Part shown: piece after piece, positions 34,227 to 41,176 of the stretch
Layout of the letters: the number at the start of each line of letters is the position of its first letter
Position numbering within the stretch: position 1 is the stretch's first letter
NCBI GenBank assembly: GCA_964571195.1
Contig: CAZNAD010000020.1
Span: forward strand, 1 to 41,176
Length of the DNA: 41,176 bases
Reading direction: 5' to 3'
Source of the DNA: PALSA-1006 sp964571195
Lineage (GTDB): Bacteria > Pseudomonadota > Gammaproteobacteria > Burkholderiales > Gallionellaceae
Translations under genes and position numbers: made by a program
The notes under the pieces: model-generated
Database searches by the model: none
What the model was told of the DNA's origin: nothing
Seen by the model: only the letters and a program-made list of their open reading frames with translations

Positions 34227-36095
34227 TCAGTTGTCCAGTTCCGATATCTTGTGTCCGGTGAGCGCATGCGACACGCTCTTGTCCATGCGCCGCTGGGCAA
34301 AGCCCATTGTCGCGTCATTCAACTGCCCGACGGCGCGCTTAATGGCGAGGTGGTCACCATCCTGCAATCGTGTGCGCAGCTCATCCATCGCGGCGATGAT
34401 GACGGCGCGTTCGTCCACGCTGAGCAGACTCTGACCGTCCTGCTCCAGCGCATTAACCACCGCCTCGAGCAACTGGCTGGCTTCGACCTGCTGCTCGCGC
34501 AACGCGCGCGCCAGCATATCGTCGCGGGCATGTCCGTGTGATTCCTGCAACATGCGTGCGATCTCGGCATCACTCAGCCCGTACGACGGCTTGACCACGA
34601 TGTGCGCTTCCACTCCGCTGCTCTGTTCGCGCGCGCTGACGCTCAACAGGCCGTCGGCATCGATCTGGTAGGTGACGCGGATACGCGCCGCACCCGCCAC
34701 CATGGGCGGGATACCGCGCAATTCGAAACGCGCCAGCGAGCGGCAATCACTCACCAGTTCGCGTTCGCCCTGCACCACATGCACACTCATCGCGGTCTGC
34801 CCATCTTTGAAAGTGGTGAATTCCTGCGCGCGCGCGGTGGGGATGGTGCTGTTACGCGGGATGATCTTTTCGGTGAGGCCGCCCATAGTCTCGATACCCA
34901 GCGACAGGGGGCACACGTCCAGCAGCAGCCAGTCGTCTTCGCTGCGGTTGCCCGCCAGCACGTTGGCCTGGATCGCCGCACCCAGTGCCACAACCTTGTC
35001 TGGATCGAGATTGGTGAGCGGAACCTGTTTGAAGAAATCGGCCACGGCACGTTGCACCTGTGGCATGCGCGTAGAGCCGCCGACCATCACCACACCTTTG
35101 ATCTCGTCCACGCTCAACCCGGCGTCGCGCAAGGCACGGCGCATCGGCTGCAGGGTACGCGCCACCAGGTTCTGCGTCATGGCGTGGAAATCTTCCTGCG
35201 TGACGGCGGTGTCTATCATCTCGCCATTGCTCAACACGGCGGTGATGCGGGTCTCCACGCGGTCGGTGAGTTCCTCTTTGGCCGCGCGCGCGCGCGTCAG
35301 CAATACGCGTGTATCCTGTGCGCCGAGCGCCGAGAGGCGGTTCTTTTCCAGCAGCCAGCAATAGAGGCGATGGTCGAAATCGTCACCGCCCAGTGCCGAA
35401 TCGCCGTTGGTAGCGAGTACCTCGAACACGCCTTTGGCAAGCTTCAGGATGGAGATGTCGAAAGTGCCGCCGCCCAGATCGTAGACCGCATAGATGCCTT
35501 CGGAAGCATTGTCCAGACCGTAAGCGATAGCCGCCGCAGTCGGCTCGTTGAGCAGACGCAGGACATTGAGCCCGGCCAGACGCGCGGCATCTTTGGTCGC
35601 CTGACGTTGGGCATCGTCGAAATAGGCCGGCACGGTGATGACCGCACCGACCAGTTCTCCGCCCAGGCTTTGTTCGGCGCGGTCGCGCAACACCTTGAGT
35701 ATCTCGGCAGACACTTCCACCGGGCTCTTCACGCCCGCGATGGTGCGCAGTTGCAGCATGCCGGGAGAATCGACGAAACGGTAAGGCAAATTGGCAACGT
35801 CGCCCACATCATTCAGGCCGCGCCCCATAAAACGTTTCACCGAGACGATGGTGTTGACCGGGTCTTCGCTCTGCACCGCCTGCGCGGCATCGCCCACTTG
35901 TACGGCACCATCGGCCCGATAACGCACCACGGAAGGCAGCAGTGCACGCCCGTGTTCGTCGTTCAACACCAGACTGATGCCGTTGCGCACCGTGGCCACC
36001 AGCGAATTGGTCGTGCCCAGGTCGATACCTATCGCCAGCCTGTGCTGGTGCGGGGCGGCACTGAGGCCGGGTTCGGAGATCTGTAGCAGTGCCAT
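34227..36095 (-). CDS. hscA: Fe-S assembly chaperone HscA (Hsp70 family)
   Basis: HscA is the specialised Hsp70 that, with HscB, helps release the cluster from IscU by binding its LPPVK motif. The 622-residue protein has the ATPase motifs GIDLGTTNSLVATVRNG, YDLGGGTFDISILKL and VVMVGGSTRMPQVQ. A substrate domain and a helical lid follow. Length matches HscA rather than DnaK, and the disordered DnaK tail is absent. The ATG at 36095 overlaps the hscB stop codon by one base (TGATG), so translation is coupled. Confidence 0.97.
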   Translation of the reverse strand: MALLQISEPGLSAAPHQHRLAIGIDLGTTNSLVATVRNGISLVLNDEHGRALLPSVVRYRADGAVQVGDAAQAVQSEDPVNTIVSVKRFMGRGLNDVGDVANLPYRFVDSPGMLQLRTIAGVKSPVEVSAEILKVLRDRAEQSLGGELVGAVITVPAYFDDAQRQATKDAARLAGLNVLRLLNEPTAAAIAYGLDNASEGIYAVYDLGGGTFDISILKLAKGVFEVLATNGDSALGGDDFDHRLYCWLLEKNRLSALGAQDTRVLLTRARAAKEELTDRVETRITAVLSNGEMIDTAVTQEDFHAMTQNLVARTLQPMRRALRDAGLSVDEIKGVVMVGGSTRMPQVQRAVADFFKQVPLTNLDPDKVVALGAAIQANVLAGNRSEDDWLLLDVCPLSLGIETMGGLTEKIIPRNSTIPTARAQEFTTFKDGQTAMSVHVVQGERELVSDCRSLARFELRGIPPMVAGAARIRVTYQIDADGLLSVSAREQSSGVEAHIVVKPSYGLSDAEIARMLQESHGHARDDMLARALREQQVEASQLLEAVVNALEQDGQSLLSVDERAVIIAAMDELRTRLQDGDHLAIKRAVGQLNDATMGFAQRRMDKSVSHALTGHKISELDN

Positions 36096-36631
36096 CAGTG
36101 ATCCAGCTCGTCGAAGGCGGAAGCGATCTCTTCCGCCAGTTTTTCAAAGAACTTCAATTTTCGCACAATCCCCGCCGCCGCAAGATGGTCTTGCTCGTCA
36201 TCGAGCAAACAGCCGAGTTGCTGCTCCAGACTGCGGGTCTCCTGACGCAGTTTGTCCGCTAATTCGTCCAAGGCCGCGTCGTCTTTGGTCTGCCGTGCTG
36301 CCGCGATATCTTCGCGCCATTCCATCTGTGCCATCAGAAAATCCAGCGGCATGGCGGTATTGGTCTCTTCCTGCGTATCCACTCCCCGCAGCGTGAGCAG
36401 ATATCGCGCGCGGTTCAGCGGTTTACGCAGGGTCTGGTAACCTTCGTTGATGCGCGTGGACCACTGCATGGACAGACGCTGCTCAGCATCAGGAAGATGG
36501 GAAAACTTATCGGGATGGAACTGGGCTTGCAGCGCGCGGTAGCCCTGCTCCAAGGCAGTGATATCGATCCTGAAGCGAGCGGGGAGACTGAATAACGAGA
36601 AGAAGTCCTGCTGAAAATCAGAAGCGGCCAT
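36095..36631 (-). CDS. hscB: Fe-S co-chaperone HscB (J-protein)
   Basis: HscB delivers IscU to HscA and stimulates its ATPase. The 178-residue protein has an N-terminal J-domain with the HPD triad at 39-41 (FHPDKFSHL), then a helical C-terminal domain for IscU. It lacks zinc-finger Cys residues, as bacterial HscB does. The ATG at 36631 gives MAASDFQQDFFSLFSLP, a family-like start. It overlaps hscA by one base. The 122-base gap to iscA is filled by an inverted repeat. Confidence 0.95.
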   Translation of the reverse strand: MAASDFQQDFFSLFSLPARFRIDITALEQGYRALQAQFHPDKFSHLPDAEQRLSMQWSTRINEGYQTLRKPLNRARYLLTLRGVDTQEETNTAMPLDFLMAQMEWREDIAAARQTKDDAALDELADKLRQETRSLEQQLGCLLDDEQDHLAAAGIVRKLKFFEKLAEEIASAFDELDH

Positions 36632-36653
36632 TCAACGAACCTCGCCACCGGAA

Positions 36654-36719
36654 CGCAGAGAAAAAACCTGCGTCACGACACATCCGGTCAAAGAAATCAC
36701 ACTACCGTTTTTCTCTGCG
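36654..36719. repeat. Inverted repeat (ACAGAG type) between iscA and hscB
   Basis: CGCAGAGAAAAA (36654-36665) and TTTTTCTCTGCG (36708-36719) form a perfect 12-bp stem. Weaker pairing of CCACC/GGTG continues outside. It looks like a diverged member of the family at 17725-17868. It occupies the hscB-iscA gap inside the isc operon. Confidence 0.75.
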
Positions 36720-36753
36720 TCTCGATGTTTCTGCGGTGAAGATTTTACGTTCA

Positions 36754-37077
36754 TTAAACCTTGAAGCTCTCACCGCAACCGCACTGATCCTTCACGTTAG
36801 GATTGTTGAACTTGAACCCTTCGTTCAGCCCTTCACGCGTATAGTCCAGCTCCATGCCCGCAATATAAGGCAGGCTCTGCTGATCGACCAGAATGGTGAC
36901 TCCGTTGCTGACGAATTTCAGATCAGCCTCGTCCGGCTCATCGACGAACTCCAGCTTGTACGCCATACCGGAACAACCGCTGGTACGGACGCCCACGCGC
37001 AGGCCGATGCCTTTGCCGCGTTTACTCAGGAAGTTCTGCACATGTTTGGCTGCGTCTTCAGTTAGCGTGACTGACAT
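36754..37077 (-). CDS. iscA: Fe-S carrier protein IscA
   Basis: This 107-residue A-type carrier brings iron or clusters to target proteins. The three ligands are present at the E. coli positions: Cys35 (SGCSGMAY), Cys99 and Cys101 (DQCGCGESF). Length is exactly that of IscA, not the longer ErpA. The ATG at 37077 lies 12 bases after the iscU stop codon. Its position between iscU and hscB is standard. Confidence 0.97.
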   Translation of the reverse strand: MSVTLTEDAAKHVQNFLSKRGKGIGLRVGVRTSGCSGMAYKLEFVDEPDEADLKFVSNGVTILVDQQSLPYIAGMELDYTREGLNEGFKFNNPNVKDQCGCGESFKV

Positions 37078-37089
37078 TTCATTCTCCGA

Positions 37090-37506
37090 TCATTTGTTTC
37101 CGTTACACGCGGCGGTCTCCACCATCGCGCCATTCTTTGCCTTGTAATCCGCCACCGCCGCCTTGATGGCATCTTCCGCCAGAATGGAGCAGTGTATCTT
37201 CACCGGCGGCAAGGCCAGCTCTTCGGCGATCTGCGTATTCTTGATCGCCAGCGCCTGATCGACGGTCTTGCCTTTTACCCATTCGGTGACCAGCGAACTG
37301 GAAGCAATCGCCGAGCCGCAGCCATAGGTCTTGAATTTGGCATCCTCGATGATGCCGTCCTTGCCCACCTTGATCTGCAACTTCATCACGTCGCCGCAGG
37401 CGGGTGCACCAACCATGCCGGTGCCGACCAGCGCGTCGTCTTTGTCCAATGAACCGACGTTGCGCGGATTCTCGTAGTGATCCAATACTTTTTCGCTGTA
37501 AGCCAT
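37090..37506 (-). CDS. iscU: Fe-S cluster scaffold IscU
   Basis: IscU is the scaffold on which [2Fe-2S] and [4Fe-4S] clusters form. The 138-residue protein has Cys37 and Asp39 (APACGD), Cys63 (YGCGSA), His105 and Cys106 (IHCSILAED), and the HscA-binding LPPVK at 99-103. All are at the E. coli positions. It is about ten residues longer than E. coli IscU at the C-terminus, with an extra Cys in TAACNGNK. The 127-base gap to iscS holds a long imperfect hairpin. Confidence 0.97.
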   Translation of the reverse strand: MAYSEKVLDHYENPRNVGSLDKDDALVGTGMVGAPACGDVMKLQIKVGKDGIIEDAKFKTYGCGSAIASSSLVTEWVKGKTVDQALAIKNTQIAEELALPPVKIHCSILAEDAIKAAVADYKAKNGAMVETAACNGNK

Positions 37507-37531
37507 TTTTTGTACTCTCGCTTTCTATACA

Positions 37532-37635
37532 GAGAACCGATGATTTGCTTGTCTGGCAAGGCGGAGATCAGCGCCGTTTACTTTGGGTAAACAAGCTGGT
37601 CGACAACGCCGCCAGGCGAGCAAAGGGCGGTTCTC
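37532..37635. repeat. Long imperfect hairpin between iscS and iscU
   Basis: Outer arms GAGAACCG (37532-37539) and CGGTTCTC (37628-37635) pair perfectly. Inner arms at about 37541-37563 and 37607-37625 (TTTGCTTG-CTGGC...GGCG against CGCC-GCCAG-CGAGCAAA) pair with mismatches. A small TTTAC/GTAAA hairpin (37577-37591) sits at the tip. The right outer arm runs into the iscS stop codon (37636-37634). It is not an ERIC or a classic terminator, since no T tract follows on the minus strand. Confidence 0.8.
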
Positions 37636-38848
37636 AGTGGGCTGCCCACTGCACAGTATTCATATCAATGCCATCTTTGTACATATCCCATAAGGGGGAT
37701 AGCTCGCGCAGTTTTCCGATCTTTTCGTGCAGCAGCTTGATGGTGTAATCCACTTCCTCGGTCGTGGTGAAACGCCCGATGGTGAAACGGATGGAGCTGT
37801 GCGCCAGTTCGTCGTTACGTCCTAGCGCACGCAACACATACGACGGCTCCAGGCTGGCCGAGGTGCACGCCGAACCGCTGGACACCGCGATGTCTTTCAC
37901 CGCCATGATGAGTGATTCGCCTTCGACGAAGTTGAAGCTCACATTCAGGTTGTGCGGCACGCGTTGCTCCATGTCGCCGTTCAAGTAAACCTCTTCCAAG
38001 TCTGACAAGCCTGTCCACAGACGGTCGCGCAGCATGCGGATGCGCTCGTTCTCCGTCGCCATCTCTTCTTTTGCGATACGAAATGCCTCTCCCATGCCGA
38101 CGATCTGGTGTGTCGCCAGCGTACCTGAGCGGAAGCCCCGCTCGTGGCCACCGCCGTGCATCTGCGCTTCCAGACGCACGCGCGGTTTGCGCCGCACATA
38201 TAAAGCGCCTATCCCTTTGGGGCCGTAGGTCTTGTGCGCCGAGAACGACATCAGATCGACCTTGAGTTTTTGTAGATCAATCTCCACTTTCCCCGTCGCC
38301 TGCGCCGCATCCACATGGAACAGGATGCCCTTGGCGCGGCAGATCTCGCCGATGGCGGCGATGTCCTGAATCACACCGATCTCGTTGTTCACCAGCATCA
38401 CCGACACGATGGTGGTATCGGGACGCAAGGCAGCTTTGAGCTTGTCCAGATCGAGCAGACCGTTCGGCTCGGGGTCGAGATAAGTCGCCGCAAATCCCTG
38501 TCGTTCCAGTTCGCGCACCGTATCGAGAATGGCTTTGTGCTCGGTCTGCACCGTGACGATGTGCTTACCCTTGTCGGCATAAAAATGCGCCGCGCCTTTC
38601 AGCGCGAGGTTGTTCGACTCGGTCGCACCGGAAGTCCACACGATCTCCTTCGGATCGGCATTCACCAGCGCCGCGACCTGTTCGCGCGCACGCTCCACCG
38701 CCTCGTCCGCCGTCCAGCCGAACGGATGGGAACGCGAAGCCGGATTGCCGAACTTCTCGGTGAGATAAGGGATCATCACCTCGGCCACGCGCGGATCGAC
38801 CGGTGTGGTCGCGGAGTAGTCCAGATAGATGGGCAAGCGCAAGGTCAT
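37634..38848 (-). CDS. iscS: Cysteine desulfurase IscS
   Basis: IscS is the PLP enzyme that takes sulfur from cysteine and passes it as persulfide to IscU and to tRNA thiolation. The 404-residue protein has the catalytic His in QTEHKAILD, the PLP Lys in SFSAHKTYGPKG and the mobile-loop Cys in SSGSACTSAS. The C-terminus ends MNTVQWAAH, as in IscU-binding group I enzymes. Length is normal. It follows iscR by 23 bases, and its stop codon lies inside a hairpin arm. Confidence 0.98.
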   Translation of the reverse strand: MTLRLPIYLDYSATTPVDPRVAEVMIPYLTEKFGNPASRSHPFGWTADEAVERAREQVAALVNADPKEIVWTSGATESNNLALKGAAHFYADKGKHIVTVQTEHKAILDTVRELERQGFAATYLDPEPNGLLDLDKLKAALRPDTTIVSVMLVNNEIGVIQDIAAIGEICRAKGILFHVDAAQATGKVEIDLQKLKVDLMSFSAHKTYGPKGIGALYVRRKPRVRLEAQMHGGGHERGFRSGTLATHQIVGMGEAFRIAKEEMATENERIRMLRDRLWTGLSDLEEVYLNGDMEQRVPHNLNVSFNFVEGESLIMAVKDIAVSSGSACTSASLEPSYVLRALGRNDELAHSSIRFTIGRFTTTEEVDYTIKLLHEKIGKLRELSPLWDMYKDGIDMNTVQWAAH

Positions 38849-38871
38849 GTGAATCTCTTAATGGTTAAGTG

Positions 38872-39345
38872 TCAGGCTGACACGTGTGCGGCTTTGGCAG
38901 TTTCTTTCGGCGCGGCTATCTTGGAAATTTCGGTGCCGCCCTTGTTCTGTCCGTCCACCAGTTGCTGCAGGTTCACGCCGGAAAGGTATTCATGGATCTT
39001 CTGATTCAAACCAAACCAGAGATCGTGCGTCAAACAAGGTTTGCCGTCTTGGCAATTACCTTTTGCATCACAATTGGTAGCATCCAACGGCTCATCCACC
39101 GCAAGGATGATATCCACGATCGAAATCTTGTTGGCCGGACGCGCCAGGCAATAACCGCCGCCGGGGCCGCGCACACTGGCCACCACGTTGTTCTTGCGCA
39201 ACTTGCCGAACAGTTGCTCCAGATAAGACAACGAGATCTTCTGCCGTTCGCTGATACCCGCCAGCGTGACCGGGCCGCGCCCGCCCCGTGTCGCCAAATC
39301 AACCATCGCCGTTACCGCGAACCGTCCTTTAGTGGTCAAACGCAT
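38872..39345 (-). CDS. iscR: Fe-S-sensing transcriptional regulator IscR
   Basis: IscR is an Rrf2-family repressor that senses cluster supply by binding [2Fe-2S]. It has an N-terminal winged helix (MRLTTKGRFAVTAMVDLA, RQKISLSYLEQLFGKLR, VRGPGGGYCLAR). Counted from the ATG at 39345, the ligands fall at Cys92, Cys98, Cys104 and His107, exactly the E. coli positions. I therefore prefer the second of two adjacent ATGs (39348, 39345). The 157-residue length is normal. It heads the isc operon, so self-repression is expected. I could not see a full IscR site in front of it. Confidence 0.97.
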   Translation of the reverse strand: MRLTTKGRFAVTAMVDLATRGGRGPVTLAGISERQKISLSYLEQLFGKLRKNNVVASVRGPGGGYCLARPANKISIVDIILAVDEPLDATNCDAKGNCQDGKPCLTHDLWFGLNQKIHEYLSGVNLQQLVDGQNKGGTEISKIAAPKETAKAAHVSA

Positions 39346-39386
39346 CATCTCTCCCCGGTGAATGTTTATTGTCTGACGCTCACGCG

Positions 39387-39403
39387 CCCCTCTTGCGAGG
39401 GAG
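39387..39403. repeat. CCCTCTTGCGAGGG hairpin in the iscR leader
   Basis: CCCTC and GAGGG pair around TTGC in the 77-base gap between cysE and iscR. It lies downstream of the -10 element and so would be in the 5' leader of the isc mRNA. It is the shortest relative of the CCCTCTCCC-type repeats. Confidence 0.5.
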
Positions 39404-39404
39404 A

Positions 39405-39433
39405 ATCATAGAATACCCGATTCTTTTAATCAA
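39405..39433 (-). promoter_or_regulatory. Sigma70 promoter of the isc operon
   Basis: On the minus strand TTGATT (39433-39428) and TATGAT (39410-39405) are exactly 17 bases apart. The -35 element is made from the last codons and the stop codon of cysE. Transcription would start near 39398, about 55 bases before the iscR start. A good IscR type 1 palindrome is not obvious around it. Confidence 0.75.
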
Positions 39434-40154
39434 CAATCTTGTTCAAATAGTTGGGATCGAACTTATCCGCCGTAGCGCGCTCCTCCTCCACCCCCACGCC
39501 CATCTTCTCCAAACGTTGCAGGATAAGTTCGATGCGCTGATCGACCGTGACACTATGCCCGATCAGACCGTGCAAGGCTTTCGAGACCGGATCGTTCTGA
39601 TCGCCGCTCAGCCCGTAAGCATTAAAACCGCCTGATTTCTTCACCTCGTCCAGGATGCGCGCCGGAATACCCGCCGCCGTGGCTCCCGCCGGTACCGCTT
39701 TCACCACCACCGCATTGGAGCCGATCTTGGCTCCGGCTCCGATGACAATGGGGCCCAATATCTTGGCTCCAGCGCCGACCACCACCCCGTCGCCCAATGT
39801 CGGATGGCGTTTGCCTTCTTTCCACGAGGTACCGCCCAGCGTCACCCCGTGATACAGCGTCACATCGTCACCGATCTCCGCCGTCTCGCCAATGACCACT
39901 CCCATGCCGTGGTCAATGAAGAAGCGCCGGCCTATGGTCGCCCCCGGATGGATCTCGATGCCGGTCAGGAAGCGGGCGATGTGTGATAACAACCGCGCCA
40001 GCCAGAACAGTTTCCATTTCCACAAGCCGTGCGACATACGATGCAGGATGCGCGCATGCACACCGGGATAGCAGGTCAGCACCTCCAGCGTGCTGCGCGC
40101 AGCCGGGTCGCGGTCGAATACGCTCTTGATGTCTTCTTTAATCGCTTTGAACAT
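39426..40154 (-). CDS. cysE: Serine O-acetyltransferase
   Basis: CysE acetylates serine to O-acetylserine, the precursor for cysteine synthesis, and so feeds the substrate of IscS. The protein has a helical N-terminal domain and a left-handed beta-helix of hexapeptide repeats (GIEIHPGATIGRRFFIDHG, then VVIGETAEIGDDVTLYHG, then GPIVIGAGAKIGSNAVV). The catalytic His is in FIDHGMG. From the ATG at 40154 it is 242 residues. The ATG at 40163 is an alternative. Its start overlaps the trmJ end by 17 bases. A cysE next to iscR is a common arrangement in betaproteobacteria. Confidence 0.95.
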   Translation of the reverse strand: MFKAIKEDIKSVFDRDPAARSTLEVLTCYPGVHARILHRMSHGLWKWKLFWLARLLSHIARFLTGIEIHPGATIGRRFFIDHGMGVVIGETAEIGDDVTLYHGVTLGGTSWKEGKRHPTLGDGVVVGAGAKILGPIVIGAGAKIGSNAVVVKAVPAGATAAGIPARILDEVKKSGGFNAYGLSGDQNDPVSKALHGLIGHSVTVDQRIELILQRLEKMGVGVEEERATADKFDPNYLNKIVD

Positions 40155-40908
40155 TGCTCGCATCTCGCTTCAATTGGCCGTGGTACTGCGTCGTCAGCGT
40201 GAGGATACCACGCAGGATATTGATCTCTTCCGGCTCCAGTCGCGCCCGCGCGTACAGCCGCCGCAACTTGTGCATCAGTTTGGTCGGGTGTTTGCCGTTG
40301 AGGAACTCGATCTCGACCAGCGTCTCCTCCAACTGGCGGAAGAAGCCCTCCACATGCTCCGCCGGAGCGGGAGTCACTTCCGGCGCGCCACAATCCCCCT
40401 GTCCCGCAGCCAAGCGCAGCTCATAACTCAGCAACTGCACCGCAGCCGCCAGATTGAGCGAAGAAAAATCGGGATTCACCGGAATGCGCACCATCAACTG
40501 ACAACGCGCCAGCTCATCGTTGGTCAGCCCCGACATCTCGGTCCCGAACAACAGCGCCACCGGCTGTCCGGCCTGCTGCACCAGCAACGGCATCGCCGCG
40601 CGCGGTGCCAGCACCTCCTGCGAAATGTCGCGCACACGCGCCGACATCCCCGCCACCATCACTACGCCGCGCAACGCCTCATCCAGCGAAGTGCATACCA
40701 CCGCGTTCTCCAGCACATCGTCGGCTCCGGCCGCCATGGCCGTGGCCTGTGCATCGGGGAAGAAGCGCGGATTGACCAGATACAGCCGGGTCAACCCCAT
40801 GGTCTTCATAGCCCGTGCCGCCGCACCAATATTGCCGGGATGAGTGGTGTGGCTGAGGATGACCCTGACGTTGTCCAACACCGCCGCCGAATGTTCTTGT
40901 TTATTCAA
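40138..40908 (-). CDS. trmJ: tRNA (cytidine/uridine-32-2'-O-)-methyltransferase TrmJ
   Basis: TrmJ is a SPOUT-class enzyme that methylates the 2'-O of residue 32 in tRNA anticodon loops. The protein is about 256 residues. The opening RVILSHTTHPGNIGAAARAM, the knot motifs ALLFGTEMSGLTNDEL and VRIPVNPDFSSLNLAAAVQ, and a C-terminal helical part are typical of the TrmJ group. The start is uncertain: TTG at 40908 is the longest, and GTG at 40881 is the only other one before the conserved core. Neither has a clear ribosome binding site. It overlaps cysE and is divergent from suhB. Confidence 0.9.
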   Translation of the reverse strand: MNKQEHSAAVLDNVRVILSHTTHPGNIGAAARAMKTMGLTRLYLVNPRFFPDAQATAMAAGADDVLENAVVCTSLDEALRGVVMVAGMSARVRDISQEVLAPRAAMPLLVQQAGQPVALLFGTEMSGLTNDELARCQLMVRIPVNPDFSSLNLAAAVQLLSYELRLAAGQGDCGAPEVTPAPAEHVEGFFRQLEETLVEIEFLNGKHPTKLMHKLRRLYARARLEPEEINILRGILTLTTQYHGQLKRDASNVQSD

Positions 40909-40977
40909 AACCCAATACCCATTAAAATAGCGACCGTTTCTTCGTTCATTAAAAAGGTTCTGCTCTCATGCATCCCA

Positions 40978-41176
40978 TGCTCAACATCGCGGTGAAGGCC
41001 GCGCGTCGCGCCGGAAATCTCATCCATCGCGCCGCCGATAACGTCGACCACCTGACGATCACCAAAAAATCCAACGCCGATTATGTCAGCGAAGTCGATC
41101 GCGCAGCCGAAAATGCCATCATCCAGACCATTCTGGATGTCTATCCCAATCACGCGATTTTAGCAGAAGAGAGCGG
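40978..41176 (+). CDS. suhB: Inositol-1-monophosphatase family protein SuhB (partial, 3' end cut)
   Basis: Only the first 66 codons are in the window. The reading MHPMLNIAVKAARRAGNLIH, then ITKKSNADYVSEVDRAAENA, and YPNHAILAEESG at the edge matches the start of the inositol monophosphatase family. The Glu-Glu of AEES is the first metal site. SuhB also works as an antitermination factor for rRNA transcription in E. coli; that role is inferred here. The ATG at 40978 has AAAAAGG about 12 bases upstream. suhB and trmJ are divergent, with a 69-base AT-rich gap. Confidence 0.93.

Noticed and set aside
37532..37635. ERIC element or Rho-independent terminator between iscS and iscU
   Set aside because: The sequence does not match the ERIC core I know, and there is no T tract after the stem on the transcribed strand.
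40905..41153. 82-residue minus-strand ORF at the right edge
   Set aside because: It is antisense to suhB, whose conserved N-terminus is clear on the plus strand.

Overview
The window is a stretch of betaproteobacterial chromosome. Gene content and order fit Nitrosomonadales/Gallionellaceae-type genomes, but that placement is inference from synteny and repeat style, with no marker gene to prove it. It is mostly conserved core genome. Two large right-to-left operons dominate: the division and cell wall (dcw) cluster at about 9.9-28.9 kb, and the iron-sulfur (isc) cluster at about 33.0-40.9 kb. I saw no rRNA, tRNA, CRISPR array, transposase, integrase or phage gene.

Region by region. 1-3.5 kb: an accessory patch with a solitary AT-rich Mrr-type endonuclease gene, two rhodaneses (one membrane-anchored, one soluble) and a DUF815-type AAA ATPase, separated by dense hairpin repeats in direct and inverted copies. 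3.5-8.5 kb: secA, two tandem cyclic-nucleotide-binding-like proteins and argJ, read right to left as one probable unit. 8.5-10.1 kb: a membrane-anchored M23 peptidase, a divergent dciA (DUF721) carrying an 11-C tract, and a 66-aa membrane protein behind lpxC. 10.1-28.9 kb: mraZ-rsmH-ftsL-ftsI-murE-murF-mraY-murD-ftsW-murG-murC-murB-ddl-ftsQ-ftsA-ftsZ-lpxC, with start-stop overlaps at most junctions. A good sigma70 promoter and three TGGG-type repeats for MraZ lie upstream of mraZ.

28.9-33.0 kb: an AT-rich gap, a likely remnant of a hemerythrin-like gene, then three left-to-right genes: an aminoglycoside-phosphotransferase/P-loop kinase fusion, a BaiN/HI0933-type flavoprotein and a cytochrome b561. 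They end at a bidirectional terminator. 33.0-41.2 kb: trmJ-cysE, then iscR-iscS-iscU-iscA-hscB-hscA-fdx-iscX with dsbB at the tail, and a divergent suhB cut by the window edge.

The dcw genes make lipid II (MurB-F, Ddl, MraY, MurG), polymerise and crosslink it (FtsW, FtsI), and build and position the divisome (FtsZ, FtsA, FtsQ, FtsL). MraZ controls the operon, and LpxC commits lipid A synthesis. The isc genes assemble and deliver Fe-S clusters under IscR control. CysE supplies O-acetylserine for the cysteine that IscS uses.

I found no convincing new multi-gene system. The most unusual signals are: (i) several families of intergenic hairpin repeats that fill most of the gaps in otherwise tightly packed operons, including one that appears to supply the ftsQ ribosome binding site and one that overlaps the iscS stop codon; (ii) a dispersed hairpin whose 40-base core is constant while its flanking arms differ but can still pair; (iii) a tandem pair of cNMP-fold proteins lacking the usual ligand residues but sharing a near-identical C-terminal tail; (iv) slippage-prone tracts inside dciA and murB.
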